Origin: Alteromonas aestuariivivens
GTDB lineage: Bacteria > Pseudomonadota > Gammaproteobacteria > Enterobacterales > Alteromonadaceae
Length of the DNA: 64,000 bases
NCBI RefSeq assembly: GCF_003367475.1
Contig: NZ_QRHA01000006.1
Span: 62,001 to 126,000, forward strand
Reading direction: 5' to 3'
Under the pieces are notes generated by a model. It was not told where the DNA came from and searched no databases. It saw only the letters and a list, made by a program, of their open reading frames with translations. Below are positions 53,846 through 63,326 of the stretch, one piece after another (position 1 is the first letter of the stretch; each line of letters begins with the position of its first letter). Made by a program: the position numbers and the translations under genes.

Positions 53846-54382
53846 ATGACAATTTGGTTAAGAAACTTTGTACTTTTAATTCTGGCATTTGGTTCACTTT
53901 CGGTGCAGGGGGCGGAATTTGTCAGTGGAACGGCCATACCGGATTACGGCAAATACGCTCAGGTACCTGGCGTGAAATTTAACGCAGAGAGCCGCTTTCA
54001 GGTGGTGTTTGATGTGGCTGAAGGGGGGAAACCCGGCGAACTGAACCGGCGTTTCAACAGTCTGGCCCGCTTTCTTAACATGCATGTGGGGCACGGAGCG
54101 GTGCTGGAAAATCTCGATTTGGTTTTGGTAGTGCACGGCAGTGCAACGCTGGATTTACTCAATGATGAGCAGTACCAGGCAAGAAAAAGCCAGAAAAACG
54201 CTAATGCTGGCCTGCTGGCGGCGCTGCAGAAAGCCGGGGTAAAAGTGTGGGTGTGCGGTCAGTCAGCAGCAGGGCATGAGGTTGAAGAGGCCGATTTGTT
54301 ACCGGGTGTCGAAGTTGCACTGTCAGCCATGACGGCGCATGCCCAGTTGCAACAACAGGGCTATACCCTCAATCCGTTTTGA
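53846..54382 (+). CDS. Periplasmic DsrE-family protein
   Basis: A 178-residue exported protein with a signal peptide ending LSVQGAE. The body is DsrE/DsrF-like (about residues 50-175), with FQVVFDVAEGGKPGELNRRF, NLDLVLVVHGSATLDLL, and VWVCGQSAAGHEVEEADLLP, whose Cys sits in the usual position. DsrE folds take part in sulphur relay; exported versions are of unknown function. SD AGGA precedes the ATG. Confidence 0.8.
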   Translation: MTIWLRNFVLLILAFGSLSVQGAEFVSGTAIPDYGKYAQVPGVKFNAESRFQVVFDVAEGGKPGELNRRFNSLARFLNMHVGHGAVLENLDLVLVVHGSATLDLLNDEQYQARKSQKNANAGLLAALQKAGVKVWVCGQSAAGHEVEEADLLPGVEVALSAMTAHAQLQQQGYTLNPF

Positions 54383-54392
54383 GCTGGCTGGC

Positions 54393-55361
54393 TTACAGCC
54401 AGCGTTTCCACAGCATGGCCACCAGCAATACTGCTGCCAGCCCAATCATGCTAACCATCAGTATGGTAAAGGCTTCCTGGGATTCGGTGCCGGGCAGGCC
54501 GCCCACATTCATGCCGAACACACCGGTCAAAAAGGACAGCGGCAGGAATATGGCAGTGACCATCGACAGCACGTACATCCGCATACCCTGTTGATCGGCC
54601 ACCCGGTTGCGCAGTTCGTCCTGCAGCACAATTGCCCGTTCGCGGGCCAAATCCAGATCTTCCACATAGCGGGTCATTCGGTCTGATTGTTCGCGCAGAA
54701 AATGCGCCTGATCAGAATTCAATAGTTCCGGCATTCTGAACAGGGCGTCCAGCGCGTCTCTTTGAGGCGCCAGATAGCGCCGGATAGCGGCCGACTTCCG
54801 GCGTAATGCAGCAAGCTCCAGGCGCTGGCTTTTTTCGAGGGATTCCGCAGTTTCAAATTCCACAAGCATCCCATCCATTTCATCCACCGCTTCGTGGATC
54901 TTGTCCGCCAGGTGAGATATCAGGCTCAATAACAGTTCAACCGGTGTTAATGGCGCCTGCCCCTGTTCTACCTGGCTACGGACTTCCTGGGCGGAGAGCA
55001 GGCGGCGGTTTCTACGCCTGGCAGTGACGATTTGATTTCCTTTGATCCAAACCCGCAGTGACACCATGTCTTCGGGTTCGGCGCCGGGATTTTTGTTTAT
55101 ACCGCGTAAATACACCAGCAGACCGTCATCAATGGAGAGGCTGCGTGGGCGGGTCTCCATTGCCAGTATGGCAGAGCGTGCAGCATCGCCAAGACCCATG
55201 CGCATCAGAAGCTCGTCAGCGCCTTTGGCATCGGACTGCAAATGCACCCACTGATAACCCGATTCCGGCCTTGTATCGCTGAGCGCCTGCTCTGGCTGAA
55301 ACGTGCCGATGCCATCCGGTTCAATTCTAAACGCCCACAAAAATGCCGCTGATTGGTTCAT
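54393..55361 (-). CDS. CorA-family divalent cation transporter, ZntB-like
   Basis: A 322-residue protein of the CorA/ZntB family. A large cytoplasmic alpha-beta domain is followed by a long helix (about residues 150-250) and two C-terminal membrane helices. The pore signature is FGMNVGGLPG between them, with ZntB-like context. ZntB moves zinc (or other divalent ions) with protons. The start overlaps the MscS gene stop by four bases, so the two are co-transcribed. Confidence 0.88.
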   Translation of the reverse strand: MNQSAAFLWAFRIEPDGIGTFQPEQALSDTRPESGYQWVHLQSDAKGADELLMRMGLGDAARSAILAMETRPRSLSIDDGLLVYLRGINKNPGAEPEDMVSLRVWIKGNQIVTARRRNRRLLSAQEVRSQVEQGQAPLTPVELLLSLISHLADKIHEAVDEMDGMLVEFETAESLEKSQRLELAALRRKSAAIRRYLAPQRDALDALFRMPELLNSDQAHFLREQSDRMTRYVEDLDLARERAIVLQDELRNRVADQQGMRMYVLSMVTAIFLPLSFLTGVFGMNVGGLPGTESQEAFTILMVSMIGLAAVLLVAMLWKRWL

Positions 55362-56242
55362 TGGGCGTCATCCTTGTTTGGAGGCAGCAGGGTAATGGCG
55401 CCGTCCAGATGCACGTCCCGTTGTGGAAAGGCAATGACGATGCCCGCGTCGTTGAACAGTTCATCAATGGCGAAACGTACGTCACTGCGAATGATGCGCA
55501 GATCGCGCTCTACAGTGGCATTCACCCAGAAGTAGACTTCGAAAACCAGAGCATTGTCGCCAAAATCATCGAAAATTACCGTGGGATGTGGCTCCTTGAG
55601 TATGTGTTCATGCTGGCTGGCTGCTTGTTCAATCAGGTTGGCAACCGTGCGGCAGGGAGAGCCGTATGCCACACCTACACGTACTGAAGTTCGGGTCAGG
55701 CGGTCGATCAGTGTCCAGTTAATCACGGTATTTTCAAGCAGTTTGCTGTTGGGGATCAGCATATGTACACCGTCTACCCGTCGAATACGGGTGGAGCGGG
55801 TATTTATCGATTCAACCGAACCTCGGGCGTTGTCCACTTCAAGAAAATCTCCGATGCGGATGGGCCGCTCCCACATCAGGATCCAGCCGCTGATGAAATT
55901 ATTGACGATGTTTTGGGCGCCGAATCCCACCCCTATGGCGATGGCACCGGAAAGAAAGGCAAAGGCAGTAAGTGGCACGTTGAGTATGTCCAGAACGGTG
56001 ATGATCAGGACGGCAAATGCGATTACGTAAAATATTCGTTTAAACAGGTGTACTGAATCTGCGCTGGCACCGGTTTTGCGTAACCGGTAGGTTGCAAGAT
56101 GCGCAAGTTTTTCGATTAGCCACCAGCCCAGCAGCAGTACCAAAGGCAGTAAAAGTAACTCTCCTACGGTAAATGTGTGTTCAAACAGGGTAAAAAGTGA
56201 AAAGCTCAGTACCTGCTTAACAACCGCTAATAAATCACTCAT
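55358..56242 (-). CDS. Small-conductance mechanosensitive channel (MscS family)
   Basis: A 294-residue channel with three N-terminal membrane helices. The TM3/pore region reads FLSGAIAIGVGFGAQNIVNN, then FISGWILMWERPIRIGD. The beta domain (RGSVESINTRSTRIRRVDG) and the C-terminal domain (IPNSKLLENTVINW) follow. It relieves osmotic pressure. ATG 56242 matches typical N-termini; an upstream GTG at 56326 would add 28 residues. Stop overlaps the ZntB-like gene by four bases. Confidence 0.88.
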   Translation of the reverse strand: MSDLLAVVKQVLSFSLFTLFEHTFTVGELLLLPLVLLLGWWLIEKLAHLATYRLRKTGASADSVHLFKRIFYVIAFAVLIITVLDILNVPLTAFAFLSGAIAIGVGFGAQNIVNNFISGWILMWERPIRIGDFLEVDNARGSVESINTRSTRIRRVDGVHMLIPNSKLLENTVINWTLIDRLTRTSVRVGVAYGSPCRTVANLIEQAASQHEHILKEPHPTVIFDDFGDNALVFEVYFWVNATVERDLRIIRSDVRFAIDELFNDAGIVIAFPQRDVHLDGAITLLPPNKDDAQ

Positions 56243-56374
56243 GAGGACAGAAAGGGTTCCCGGGACCAACAGACAGAGTGTCGGCATAATAGACCGCGAG
56301 GCGCTTAAAAGCCAAGTGCGACTCACCCTGGGGATATGGTAGAGTAGCGCATTTCTTCCATTGCAGAGCTTGCT

Positions 56375-56884
56375 ATGCGCCTATTTTCCCGGGTTTTTAT
56401 ATTTATCCTGGCTTGCCTGAGCTTCACCAGCCAGGCAATAACCTTCAGTCTTTCAGAGCGGGACGTTAATCAGATGGTTCGTCTGGCCTTTCCGCAATCC
56501 CAGGCTTATCAGGGACTGAGCTGGACATTCAGTGAACCGGAACTGCAACTGGGCGAGCTGCGCAACCTGACGATTTCACTCACATTGAGCGCAACCCAGG
56601 AGGGCCGGGAATTGAAGGCGCGTGGCACCTTTAGTGGTGAGCTGGCGTATCAGCCCGGTACCAAACAGCTGCAGATTGCTCAGCCCATGCTGGTGGATTA
56701 CCGCATAGAACAGAATCAGCTCGCCCCGGGCGAATCATGGGTCTCACTGCTTGAAGACTGGAAAGGGCAGCCATTGCCCATGATTCTGCTGGTCGACTTT
56801 AACCACATTAACCTTGGTTTGTTGGGCAATCAGTTACCCAAACGAATTGATATTCAAAAGCAAAAACTCATCATAGAAATTTAA
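56375..56884 (+). CDS. DUF1439-type exported protein
   Basis: A 169-residue protein with a signal peptide ending SFTSQA. The mature part (FSLSERDVNQMVRLAFPQSQ, PELQLGELRNLTISLTLS, LLVDFNHINLGLLGNQLPKR) matches the YceB-like DUF1439 family of periplasmic proteins. Function unknown. It is followed after nine bases by an ATP-grasp gene. Confidence 0.75.
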   Translation: MRLFSRVFIFILACLSFTSQAITFSLSERDVNQMVRLAFPQSQAYQGLSWTFSEPELQLGELRNLTISLTLSATQEGRELKARGTFSGELAYQPGTKQLQIAQPMLVDYRIEQNQLAPGESWVSLLEDWKGQPLPMILLVDFNHINLGLLGNQLPKRIDIQKQKLIIEI

Positions 56885-56893
56885 GGAGCCTGA

Positions 56894-57763
56894 GTGTCTC
56901 GTGTTGCTTTCCTGTCGATGGACAACCTGGAAGATTTTTTTGTTTACGACGACTTGTTGGCCGAACCGCTGGCGCGAGCCGGGTGGCAGGTCAGTTCTGT
57001 GCCCTGGCGGGACAGTGCTATCAACTGGAATGACTACGATGTGGTGGTAGTGCGCAGCTGTTGGGATTATCAGCAGTCTCCGCAGGAATTTGAACAATGC
57101 CTGAGGCGCATCAATGAATCGTCGGCACAATTGCAAAACCCGCTGGATTTGATGCTGTGGAATTTGCACAAAACTTACCTCAAGGAGCTGGCTGAGAAAG
57201 GCGTGCCGATCGTTCCCACCGCCTGGGCGGAGCATTTCAACCGCGACTGGCTGGAGCAACAGTTTGCTTGCTTCAACGCCGACGAGCTGATCATCAAGCC
57301 GGTACTCAGCGCCAATGCCGACGACACTTTCCGCCTTACTCTGGAAACACTGGACAACATGGAAGCTGAGCTGGGCAGATTGTTCAGCCACCGTGCGCAT
57401 ATGGTTCAGCCATTTGTTGGGAGTGTGGTCAGTGAGGGTGAGTATTCGCTGTTTTACTTTAGCGGCCAGTACAGTCATGCCATTCTCAAAAAGCCGAAGC
57501 ACGGGGACTTTCGTGTTCAGGAAGAACATGGTGGCGCTTTGCTGGCGGTTGAGGCCGATGAAGCGCTGCGCCAGCTTTCGCATCAGGCTCTGGCAGCCAT
57601 GCCTGCCAGCGCTCTCTACGCCCGTGTGGATGTCATACGTACGCCGGCGGGTTGGGCTATTATGGAACTTGAGCTGATTGAGCCGTCGTTGTACTTCAAT
57701 CTGGACCCTCAGTCACCGCAACGTTTTGTGGATGCCTTTGTGGCACTGCACGGTGCCGGCTGA
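56894..57763 (+). CDS. ATP-grasp family ligase of unknown substrate
   Basis: A 289-residue protein starting at GTG with AAGGAG five bases upstream. The N-terminal lobe has VVVVRSCWDYQQSPQEF, LMLWNLHKTYLKELAEKGVP and a VPTAWAE segment. The ATP-grasp core has ELIIKPVLSANADDTFR, MVQPFVGSVVSEGEYSLFYF, ILKKPKHGDFRVQEEHGG and the metal-binding MELELIEPSLYF. This resembles RimK- or DcsG-like ligases that join carboxylates to amines, such as in peptide or antibiotic pathways. No biosynthetic partners adjoin it. Confidence 0.8.
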   Translation: MSRVAFLSMDNLEDFFVYDDLLAEPLARAGWQVSSVPWRDSAINWNDYDVVVVRSCWDYQQSPQEFEQCLRRINESSAQLQNPLDLMLWNLHKTYLKELAEKGVPIVPTAWAEHFNRDWLEQQFACFNADELIIKPVLSANADDTFRLTLETLDNMEAELGRLFSHRAHMVQPFVGSVVSEGEYSLFYFSGQYSHAILKKPKHGDFRVQEEHGGALLAVEADEALRQLSHQALAAMPASALYARVDVIRTPAGWAIMELELIEPSLYFNLDPQSPQRFVDAFVALHGAG

Positions 57764-57799
57764 CGCTTTTAATTTCCTTCGTTCTGCACCATGAGCAAC

Positions 57800-59152
57800 T
57801 CAGTGGTTTTTCTCGCGTTGACTGGCAGCGCGGTGTGATGCCACTGAGTTGGACTGACTTTTGCCCGACCGGCTAGTGCCAGAGCTCGGCTTCCCCCGTG
57901 AATATTCTCCCCGCTCGGGTTGTTTTACAGAACGCGAAACCGTCGGGTTGGGCCTTTGTTGCCGCTGAACCACGGGTATCTCGGGTTTGGTTGTTTTCGT
58001 TGTGGTAACCGTACGCTGCTGGGTATTATGGCGGTTTGCGTTCGGGTACGGCTTATTGAGTTGAGCAGGTTTCACGTTGTTATACTTTCTCACCGGCCCG
58101 TTGGTTGTTTGCGTGGTGGTGACGGTGGTGCGGGTGGCAACCCGGTTGGCCGGAACCGAATGTTTGCCCTGCTGGGAGCCTATGGCAGACGCCTGGTTTG
58201 AACGATGTTGGTCACGAGGCACCGACCGGGTGGTTAGAACGGGTTTGTTGGTTCGGTAATCAACCTGGCCGCGATACATGGGGCGTGCCGGGTGAGCCAC
58301 ATAAGACTGGCTGCGCACTACCACTTTTGAGTAGGGGGTACGGCGATGTTTAACATTGTGGTGCCAACGCTGGAAGTCATGGCTGTATACACGCCTGACG
58401 GATGGGCCCCGGTAGTAGTGCTGTACCGGGCGATGGCTGACCGCAACATAGCGGTCATGCCAGTGAATGCCTCCGAAATAGAAAAATGATGACAGGCGTA
58501 TGCTGGGGCTCCAGTAGAACCCGGCGCTCCAGCTGTAATGAACCGGGTGGTGCCAATAACGCGGGGCGATGCGGTGCCACCAGTGCCCGTAAACAATGCG
58601 GGTATCGTAATAGGGTACATAGACTACTCTGGGGCTGGCGGGTTCAATGACAATGACGTCCGCGTCCTGTTCTACCCGAACGTACTCGTTGTTCTCCAAA
58701 CTTCCATTTTGCCGTGCATGCTGGCGCAATACCTGTACCCGTGCCAATACCCTATCCTGGCTGATGAGTACGTTATCGCCCAGCGCCTGCAGCCAGTCCA
58801 GATCCTGGCTCATGGTCTGCAGCACTTCGGCAAATGGTGTGAGTGCTTTAACACTGGGGTCCCAGTCAAAGCCGTCTACCGCCACTTCCACCTGCTCTGC
58901 GGTCATGCTGAGATTGTCCTGGCGCCAGCGATCGGCAGCGATAATTTCCAACGGGTAGGTAGAGGCTATCAGAATGTGGGTCAGTACGCTGTCCGGGTAG
59001 AGCGCAATGGGGGCCAGCAGGCTGTCGAGTTCGGCATCGGTGTAGTTTTGCAGTTGTTGTTCAACTGCAGGTTCGGGGGTCGCCTGTGCTGCCAGTGGCG
59101 CAAGGGTAATCATCGGTAACGCAGCCAAAACGGCGGTGGCAAAACGTATCAT
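57800..59152 (-). CDS. DUF3300-type exported protein
   Basis: A 450-residue protein with a signal peptide ending PLAAQA. The DUF3300 domain covers about residues 30-200 (LLAPIALYPDSVLTHILIAS, WDPSVKALTPFAEVL, QDLDWLQALGD). A Tyr/Trp/His-rich stretch follows (VVYVPYYDTRIVYGHWWH). The C-terminal 200 residues are basic and rich in Arg, Thr and Ser, probably disordered. Function is unknown; the domain is common in periplasmic proteins. Confidence 0.75.
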   Translation of the reverse strand: MIRFATAVLAALPMITLAPLAAQATPEPAVEQQLQNYTDAELDSLLAPIALYPDSVLTHILIASTYPLEIIAADRWRQDNLSMTAEQVEVAVDGFDWDPSVKALTPFAEVLQTMSQDLDWLQALGDNVLISQDRVLARVQVLRQHARQNGSLENNEYVRVEQDADVIVIEPASPRVVYVPYYDTRIVYGHWWHRIAPRYWHHPVHYSWSAGFYWSPSIRLSSFFYFGGIHWHDRYVAVSHRPVQHYYRGPSVRRVYSHDFQRWHHNVKHRRTPYSKVVVRSQSYVAHPARPMYRGQVDYRTNKPVLTTRSVPRDQHRSNQASAIGSQQGKHSVPANRVATRTTVTTTQTTNGPVRKYNNVKPAQLNKPYPNANRHNTQQRTVTTTKTTKPEIPVVQRQQRPNPTVSRSVKQPERGEYSRGKPSSGTSRSGKSQSNSVASHRAASQREKNH

Positions 59153-59270
59153 ACATGCTCCTTATACCGGCGGTGCATCCATGGCCAGGGTGATGGTTGG
59201 CCAGGTTACAGCCAGCAGGGTAACGACTGTGCGGTTTAGTATGAGTTATAGAGGGGCGGGAATTAACCTA

Positions 59271-59301
59271 AGCTGAACCGAACTGAATCGAAAGTTCAGC
59301 T
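59271..59301 (-). terminator. Hairpin downstream of ribA
   Basis: AGCTGAAC (59271-59278) pairs with GTTCAGCT (59294-59301). It lies 25 bases beyond the ribA stop on the minus strand. No U-run, so a weak terminator or structural element. Confidence 0.4.
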
Positions 59302-59326
59302 GAATGGGCGTTGAGACGTACCGGGC

Positions 59327-59941
59327 TTATTTTAACAGGTGAGGGTCGAAAGCGTGGCCAAGTTTTTCGGTTTTGGTTTTCAGGTAATGTTTGTTGTCTT
59401 CAGTGATGCCGTGGTCAATAGGCTTGCGGGCAACAACTTCAATACCCAATGCAGAAAGCGCCTTGAGCTTTTTCGGGTTGTTGGTCATTAATTCAACCTT
59501 GGAGACCTTAAGGGTTTCCAGCATCAGCTTACAGATGTCGTAACTGCGCAGATCGGCGTCAAAGCCCAGATGTTCGTTAGCTTCAACGGTATCCAGGCCG
59601 TTGTCCTGCAGGTTGTAGGCGCGGATCTTGTTGAGCAGGCCAATGCCCCGGCCTTCCTGGCGCAGATACAACAGCACGCCCTTGCCGTGTTCAACAATAT
59701 TTTTCAGTGCTTTCTCAAGTTGGAAACCGCAATCACAACGGGTACTGAACAACGCGTCTCCGGTCAGGCATTCCGAATGGATTCGAATGGGGACAACTTC
59801 ACCGGGTTGCCACTCGCCATAGGACAAAGCAACGTGTTCCTGACCGCTGGCTTCGACAAAACCGTGAATACGAAACTCACCCCAGCGAGTGGGGAGTTTG
59901 GCGGAACTGACATATTCATATTTAGGTTGTTTGCTGGTCAT
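59327..59941 (-). CDS. ribA: GTP cyclohydrolase II
   Basis: A 204-residue zinc enzyme converting GTP to 2,5-diamino-6-ribosylamino-4(3H)-pyrimidinone phosphate, the first step of riboflavin synthesis. The zinc site is [20 protein letters not shown] (two Cys and a third). [19 protein letters not shown] holds the catalytic Arg and substrate loop, and LMTNNPKKL follows. The family length is about 200. No other rib gene or FMN riboswitch is nearby. Confidence 0.95.
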   Translation of the reverse strand: MTSKQPKYEYVSSAKLPTRWGEFRIHGFVEASGQEHVALSYGEWQPGEVVPIRIHSECLTGDALFSTRCDCGFQLEKALKNIVEHGKGVLLYLRQEGRGIGLLNKIRAYNLQDNGLDTVEANEHLGFDADLRSYDICKLMLETLKVSKVELMTNNPKKLKALSALGIEVVARKPIDHGITEDNKHYLKTKTEKLGHAFDPHLLK

Positions 59942-60066
59942 GGCACTTCATTAACCCCGGAAAAACGAGCCTTGTATGTGGGGGTACATTCACGGAATAC
60001 AAGAGAAATCTGCCAAATTATAGCAACTCGTTGGCGTCTCATACAGGCGTCTCTTACACGCGTCTC

Positions 60067-62970
60067 TTAAAGCGATTTAAATTCACTCAGTGGAGCCGGT
60101 TCAGCAACACCGATTCCCTGAGCGTAGTCCACTCCCATTCGGCCCAGTTCAACCATGGTGGCCTCAGATTCAACAAACTCTGCTACCGTGTCCATACCCA
60201 GCGCTTTGGCCACATCCTTAATGGATGACACCATGGCAAGGTCGACCGGGTCGTTGAGCATGTCACAAACGAAACTGCCGTCGATTTTAACGGTATTTAT
60301 TGGCAAGTGCTTAAGGTAAGTGTAAGACGAGAAACCACTACCGAAATCGTCCAGCGCAAACAGGCAGCCCAACTGTTTAAAGGTACGCACAAACTGCAGG
60401 GTGTCCTCCATCTTGATAATGGCCATGGTTTCGGTTATTTCGAAACACACTTTACTGTATGGAATGGCGTACTTTTCAAATGCATTGAGAATGAAAAGTT
60501 TTAGTTCCCGGTTGGCCAGTGAGTGACCACTCAAATTAATGTTGCAGCGCTTGAGTGACGCAAGGTGCTCAGGGTTGCCAGCGAGCCACTTGAAGGTGTT
60601 TTCGACCACCCAACGGTCTATGTTGGCATTCAGGTTGTAACGTTCGGCAGATGGTAAAAATGCGTTGGGTGGCACCAGTTCCCCATCGTCACCCTGCATA
60701 CGCAACATGATTTCATAGTAATCACCGTCGATCGGTTTATTGAGTGGTCTGAAATGCTGATAAAAAAGCACAAAGCCATTTTCTTCCAGGGCCCGGTTGA
60801 TGCTGCTGACCCAATCCAGCTCCTGCTCATAGCGTTTAAGGCTTTCGTCGTCACTGCTGTACCGGTGAATCTGATTGCGCCCCTGCTCCTTGGCGATATA
60901 ACAGGCCGCATCTGCCATCGACATCATTTGCTCGCCACTGGCTTCGTACTGGCTGCAATTGAGCATGCCGATACTGACACCCAGGGTGAAAATGCGGTTT
61001 TCCCAGATAAATCGATACGACTGCACCGCGTTGAGCATTTTAACGCCGTACAGATACGCCGCGTCTTCCTGATGCCCTTTGAACAGTACGGCAAATTCAT
61101 CACCACCCAGCCGGGCGAGAATGCCTTTGCCGTCAAGAGTGTTTTGCAGCAGTTGGGCGACTTCTTTGATCAGTGCATCGCCCGCCTTGTGCCCGCACGT
61201 GTCATTGACCACCTTGAAGCGGTCGAGATCCAGATACAGCAGAATAACAGGGGCGTTATGCGGCTTGGGGTGCTCTATCAGCTGGTGCAGCTGTTGTTCG
61301 AATTCGCGGCGATTGTACACCCCGGTCAGGGAATCGTGGGTGGCAAGATATTCCAGGCTGATATCCGATTGCTTACGCTCAGTGATGTCAAAAATTGAGC
61401 CATACAAATAGTTGTCGCCCTCTTCCTGGCGTAGCTGGCAGGATATGGAAAACCAGAACTCGCTGCCATCTGCCCGCTTGCCTTTTATTTCCCGCCCCAT
61501 GACTACCTGGTGCTCCAGAATTTCGCCGATCAGCAGGTCCCGGTCTTCCCCTCTTACATACAGCATTTTGGTATTGCTTACGGCGGCAAGCATGGTGGCT
61601 TCATCGGCGTAGCCAAACAGCGAGCACATGGCCGGATTCACACTTTTGAGCTGCCCTTCCAGGGTGGAAGTAAACAAGCCTTCGGCGGAATTGCGGAACA
61701 GATCGTAAAAATAATGCAGATTGCTGATGGTGCGCTCCTTGGCGAGCAGGCGTTGGAAGTTGGCGTTGCGCTCTTTGAGTTCAACCGATACGCCAAAGCT
61801 CAGGCTGGCAAACATCAGCATTAATGCCATGTACAGATTTTCTGCCGTAGAGAGGCTTTTGCCATCCAGCATCACGGATATCTGCATCGCCAGCAAGGCA
61901 AACAAAAAGCCCCAGGCAACCATAAATATGCGCGATAGCGCCTTGTTGCGCCTATCGCGGTAAAACAAGGCGTAAAACAGTTGCAGAAGCCCGCCAATGG
62001 CCGCCAGGGCAAAGGTTCCTGCTGTCATAAGATAGGGCGCATTGGTTGCCACCAATACCAGGCCTGCAATTGAGGGAAGGTAATTGAGCAGCCTCAATTG
62101 TGTTGGCAGGCGGGTAAACAGGCTGTGTGTGACCTTCGCCAGTGTGAACATTACCAGTGCGACCAGCGCCGTGAGTATGTGTTCGGCGTAATTGGCCAGT
62201 GGCAGAAGTTTGATGAACAGCCCTTCTTCGCACACTATCAGGCCGACAAACAGCAAATTGCTCAGAGAAAGCCAGAAGCGGGCTGCGGTGCGCTGATAAA
62301 GGTAGGAGATAAAGAAATATCCGAACAGGATCCCCAGCGTGCCGACTGCCACACCAAACAGAATCAGGTTGTGATCATCGTGTTCTTCGAGAGCTTCCTG
62401 TTGCCACAGCCGAAAGGGAAAACTCACCAATCCGGGGTCTGCAATGCTGACAAGCAGAGTAACCTGTTGTTCCGGCTGAACCTCCAATGGAAAATCCAGC
62501 GAAGGCAGGGTGCCTGACAACATTGAGGAGTCTTTCTCTGCACTGCTGGAAGCGGAATGGATAATCCGTTCACGTTCATCAAGCACCATCATGCTGACTT
62601 GATCAAGACTGAGACGATCCACCCGCAGAACCAGTCTTATGGGTTTGTTGCCGTTGTGGGCAAGGTGTACCTGGTACCAAAGCCGGTGGTCGGCAGGCAG
62701 GGGAGACAGGTAGTAGTCAGGGTGCCAGTGGTTCTGCTGGTGAAAAACCTTCAGATAGGCCTGGTTTTTTGGTGCGATAGCACTGGAAATATAGGGCTGC
62801 AGGTCGGCGCTGCGAAAGGCATTGTCAGTGTTCAGTACCAGGTTTTGAGCAGTGGCAGGTATTGACCAGACACTGCAAAAGATAACAACCAGCGCCACCA
62901 GGGCCAGTTTAAACATGGAAATGCGTTGAAAATGTGCTCTGTTCGTGGACACCAATGCTTCCCTGACCAT
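60067..62970 (-). CDS. 7TMR-DISM sensor with PAS, GGDEF and EAL domains
   Basis: A 967-residue membrane sensor of cyclic di-GMP metabolism. AAGGA seven bases before ATG 62970 supports this start. A periplasmic 7TMR-DISM extracellular module (about residues 45-200) is followed by seven helices (about 205-400) and a PAS domain (about 430-550). The GGDEF domain keeps ARLGGDEFAVLF but has no RxxD inhibitory site at the usual place. In the EAL domain the first motif reads EIM rather than EAL, though the Glu and other ligands (NINLSG, EITET, LDDFGSG, KIDGSF) are present. Both activities are possible. It is last in a short operon after selO. Confidence 0.9.
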   Translation of the reverse strand: MVREALVSTNRAHFQRISMFKLALVALVVIFCSVWSIPATAQNLVLNTDNAFRSADLQPYISSAIAPKNQAYLKVFHQQNHWHPDYYLSPLPADHRLWYQVHLAHNGNKPIRLVLRVDRLSLDQVSMMVLDERERIIHSASSSAEKDSSMLSGTLPSLDFPLEVQPEQQVTLLVSIADPGLVSFPFRLWQQEALEEHDDHNLILFGVAVGTLGILFGYFFISYLYQRTAARFWLSLSNLLFVGLIVCEEGLFIKLLPLANYAEHILTALVALVMFTLAKVTHSLFTRLPTQLRLLNYLPSIAGLVLVATNAPYLMTAGTFALAAIGGLLQLFYALFYRDRRNKALSRIFMVAWGFLFALLAMQISVMLDGKSLSTAENLYMALMLMFASLSFGVSVELKERNANFQRLLAKERTISNLHYFYDLFRNSAEGLFTSTLEGQLKSVNPAMCSLFGYADEATMLAAVSNTKMLYVRGEDRDLLIGEILEHQVVMGREIKGKRADGSEFWFSISCQLRQEEGDNYLYGSIFDITERKQSDISLEYLATHDSLTGVYNRREFEQQLHQLIEHPKPHNAPVILLYLDLDRFKVVNDTCGHKAGDALIKEVAQLLQNTLDGKGILARLGGDEFAVLFKGHQEDAAYLYGVKMLNAVQSYRFIWENRIFTLGVSIGMLNCSQYEASGEQMMSMADAACYIAKEQGRNQIHRYSSDDESLKRYEQELDWVSSINRALEENGFVLFYQHFRPLNKPIDGDYYEIMLRMQGDDGELVPPNAFLPSAERYNLNANIDRWVVENTFKWLAGNPEHLASLKRCNINLSGHSLANRELKLFILNAFEKYAIPYSKVCFEITETMAIIKMEDTLQFVRTFKQLGCLFALDDFGSGFSSYTYLKHLPINTVKIDGSFVCDMLNDPVDLAMVSSIKDVAKALGMDTVAEFVESEATMVELGRMGVDYAQGIGVAEPAPLSEFKSL

Positions 62971-62996
62971 TACTTTGTCCTTGTAATACTAGCGAA

Positions 62997-63326
62997 TTAC
63001 CCTGCACCTTGCGACTTACATTTGTCCCGCAAACAGCGCCATAAAGCTGCGGCGTCCCAGTCACTGCCGCCGGATGATTCCAGCCAGATGGAATCGCAAA
63101 GCCACTCAATGCAGAGCAGGCAATAAAACTGACCGTTAAAAAGCGTCGCCTGAAAACGATCTGCACCCCACTCGGCGTTCAACGGTTCGAAACCGACCAG
63201 CAGACAAAACTGTTTAACCCAGTATTCTGTTGCGGCTGGGGTAACAGGCAGGGGCTGATGCAGCCGGATGATATCCTGATCCAGAATGAGGGTGTCATAG
63301 AGTACGTGCACATCTAACTGCTGCAT
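62997..63326 (-). CDS. Small hypothetical protein between selO and the cyclic di-GMP sensor
   Basis: A 109-residue soluble protein, start taken at ATG 63326 inside the selO end (13-base overlap); ATG 63365 would add 13 residues. Neither has a good SD. Features are VLYDTLILDQDIIRL, ATEYWVKQFCLLVGFEP and a C-terminal WLESSGGSDW, then WRCLRDKCK. Family not recognised. Overlap with selO and a 26-base gap to the sensor indicate co-transcription. Confidence 0.55.
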   Translation of the reverse strand: MQQLDVHVLYDTLILDQDIIRLHQPLPVTPAATEYWVKQFCLLVGFEPLNAEWGADRFQATLFNGQFYCLLCIEWLCDSIWLESSGGSDWDAAALWRCLRDKCKSQGAG

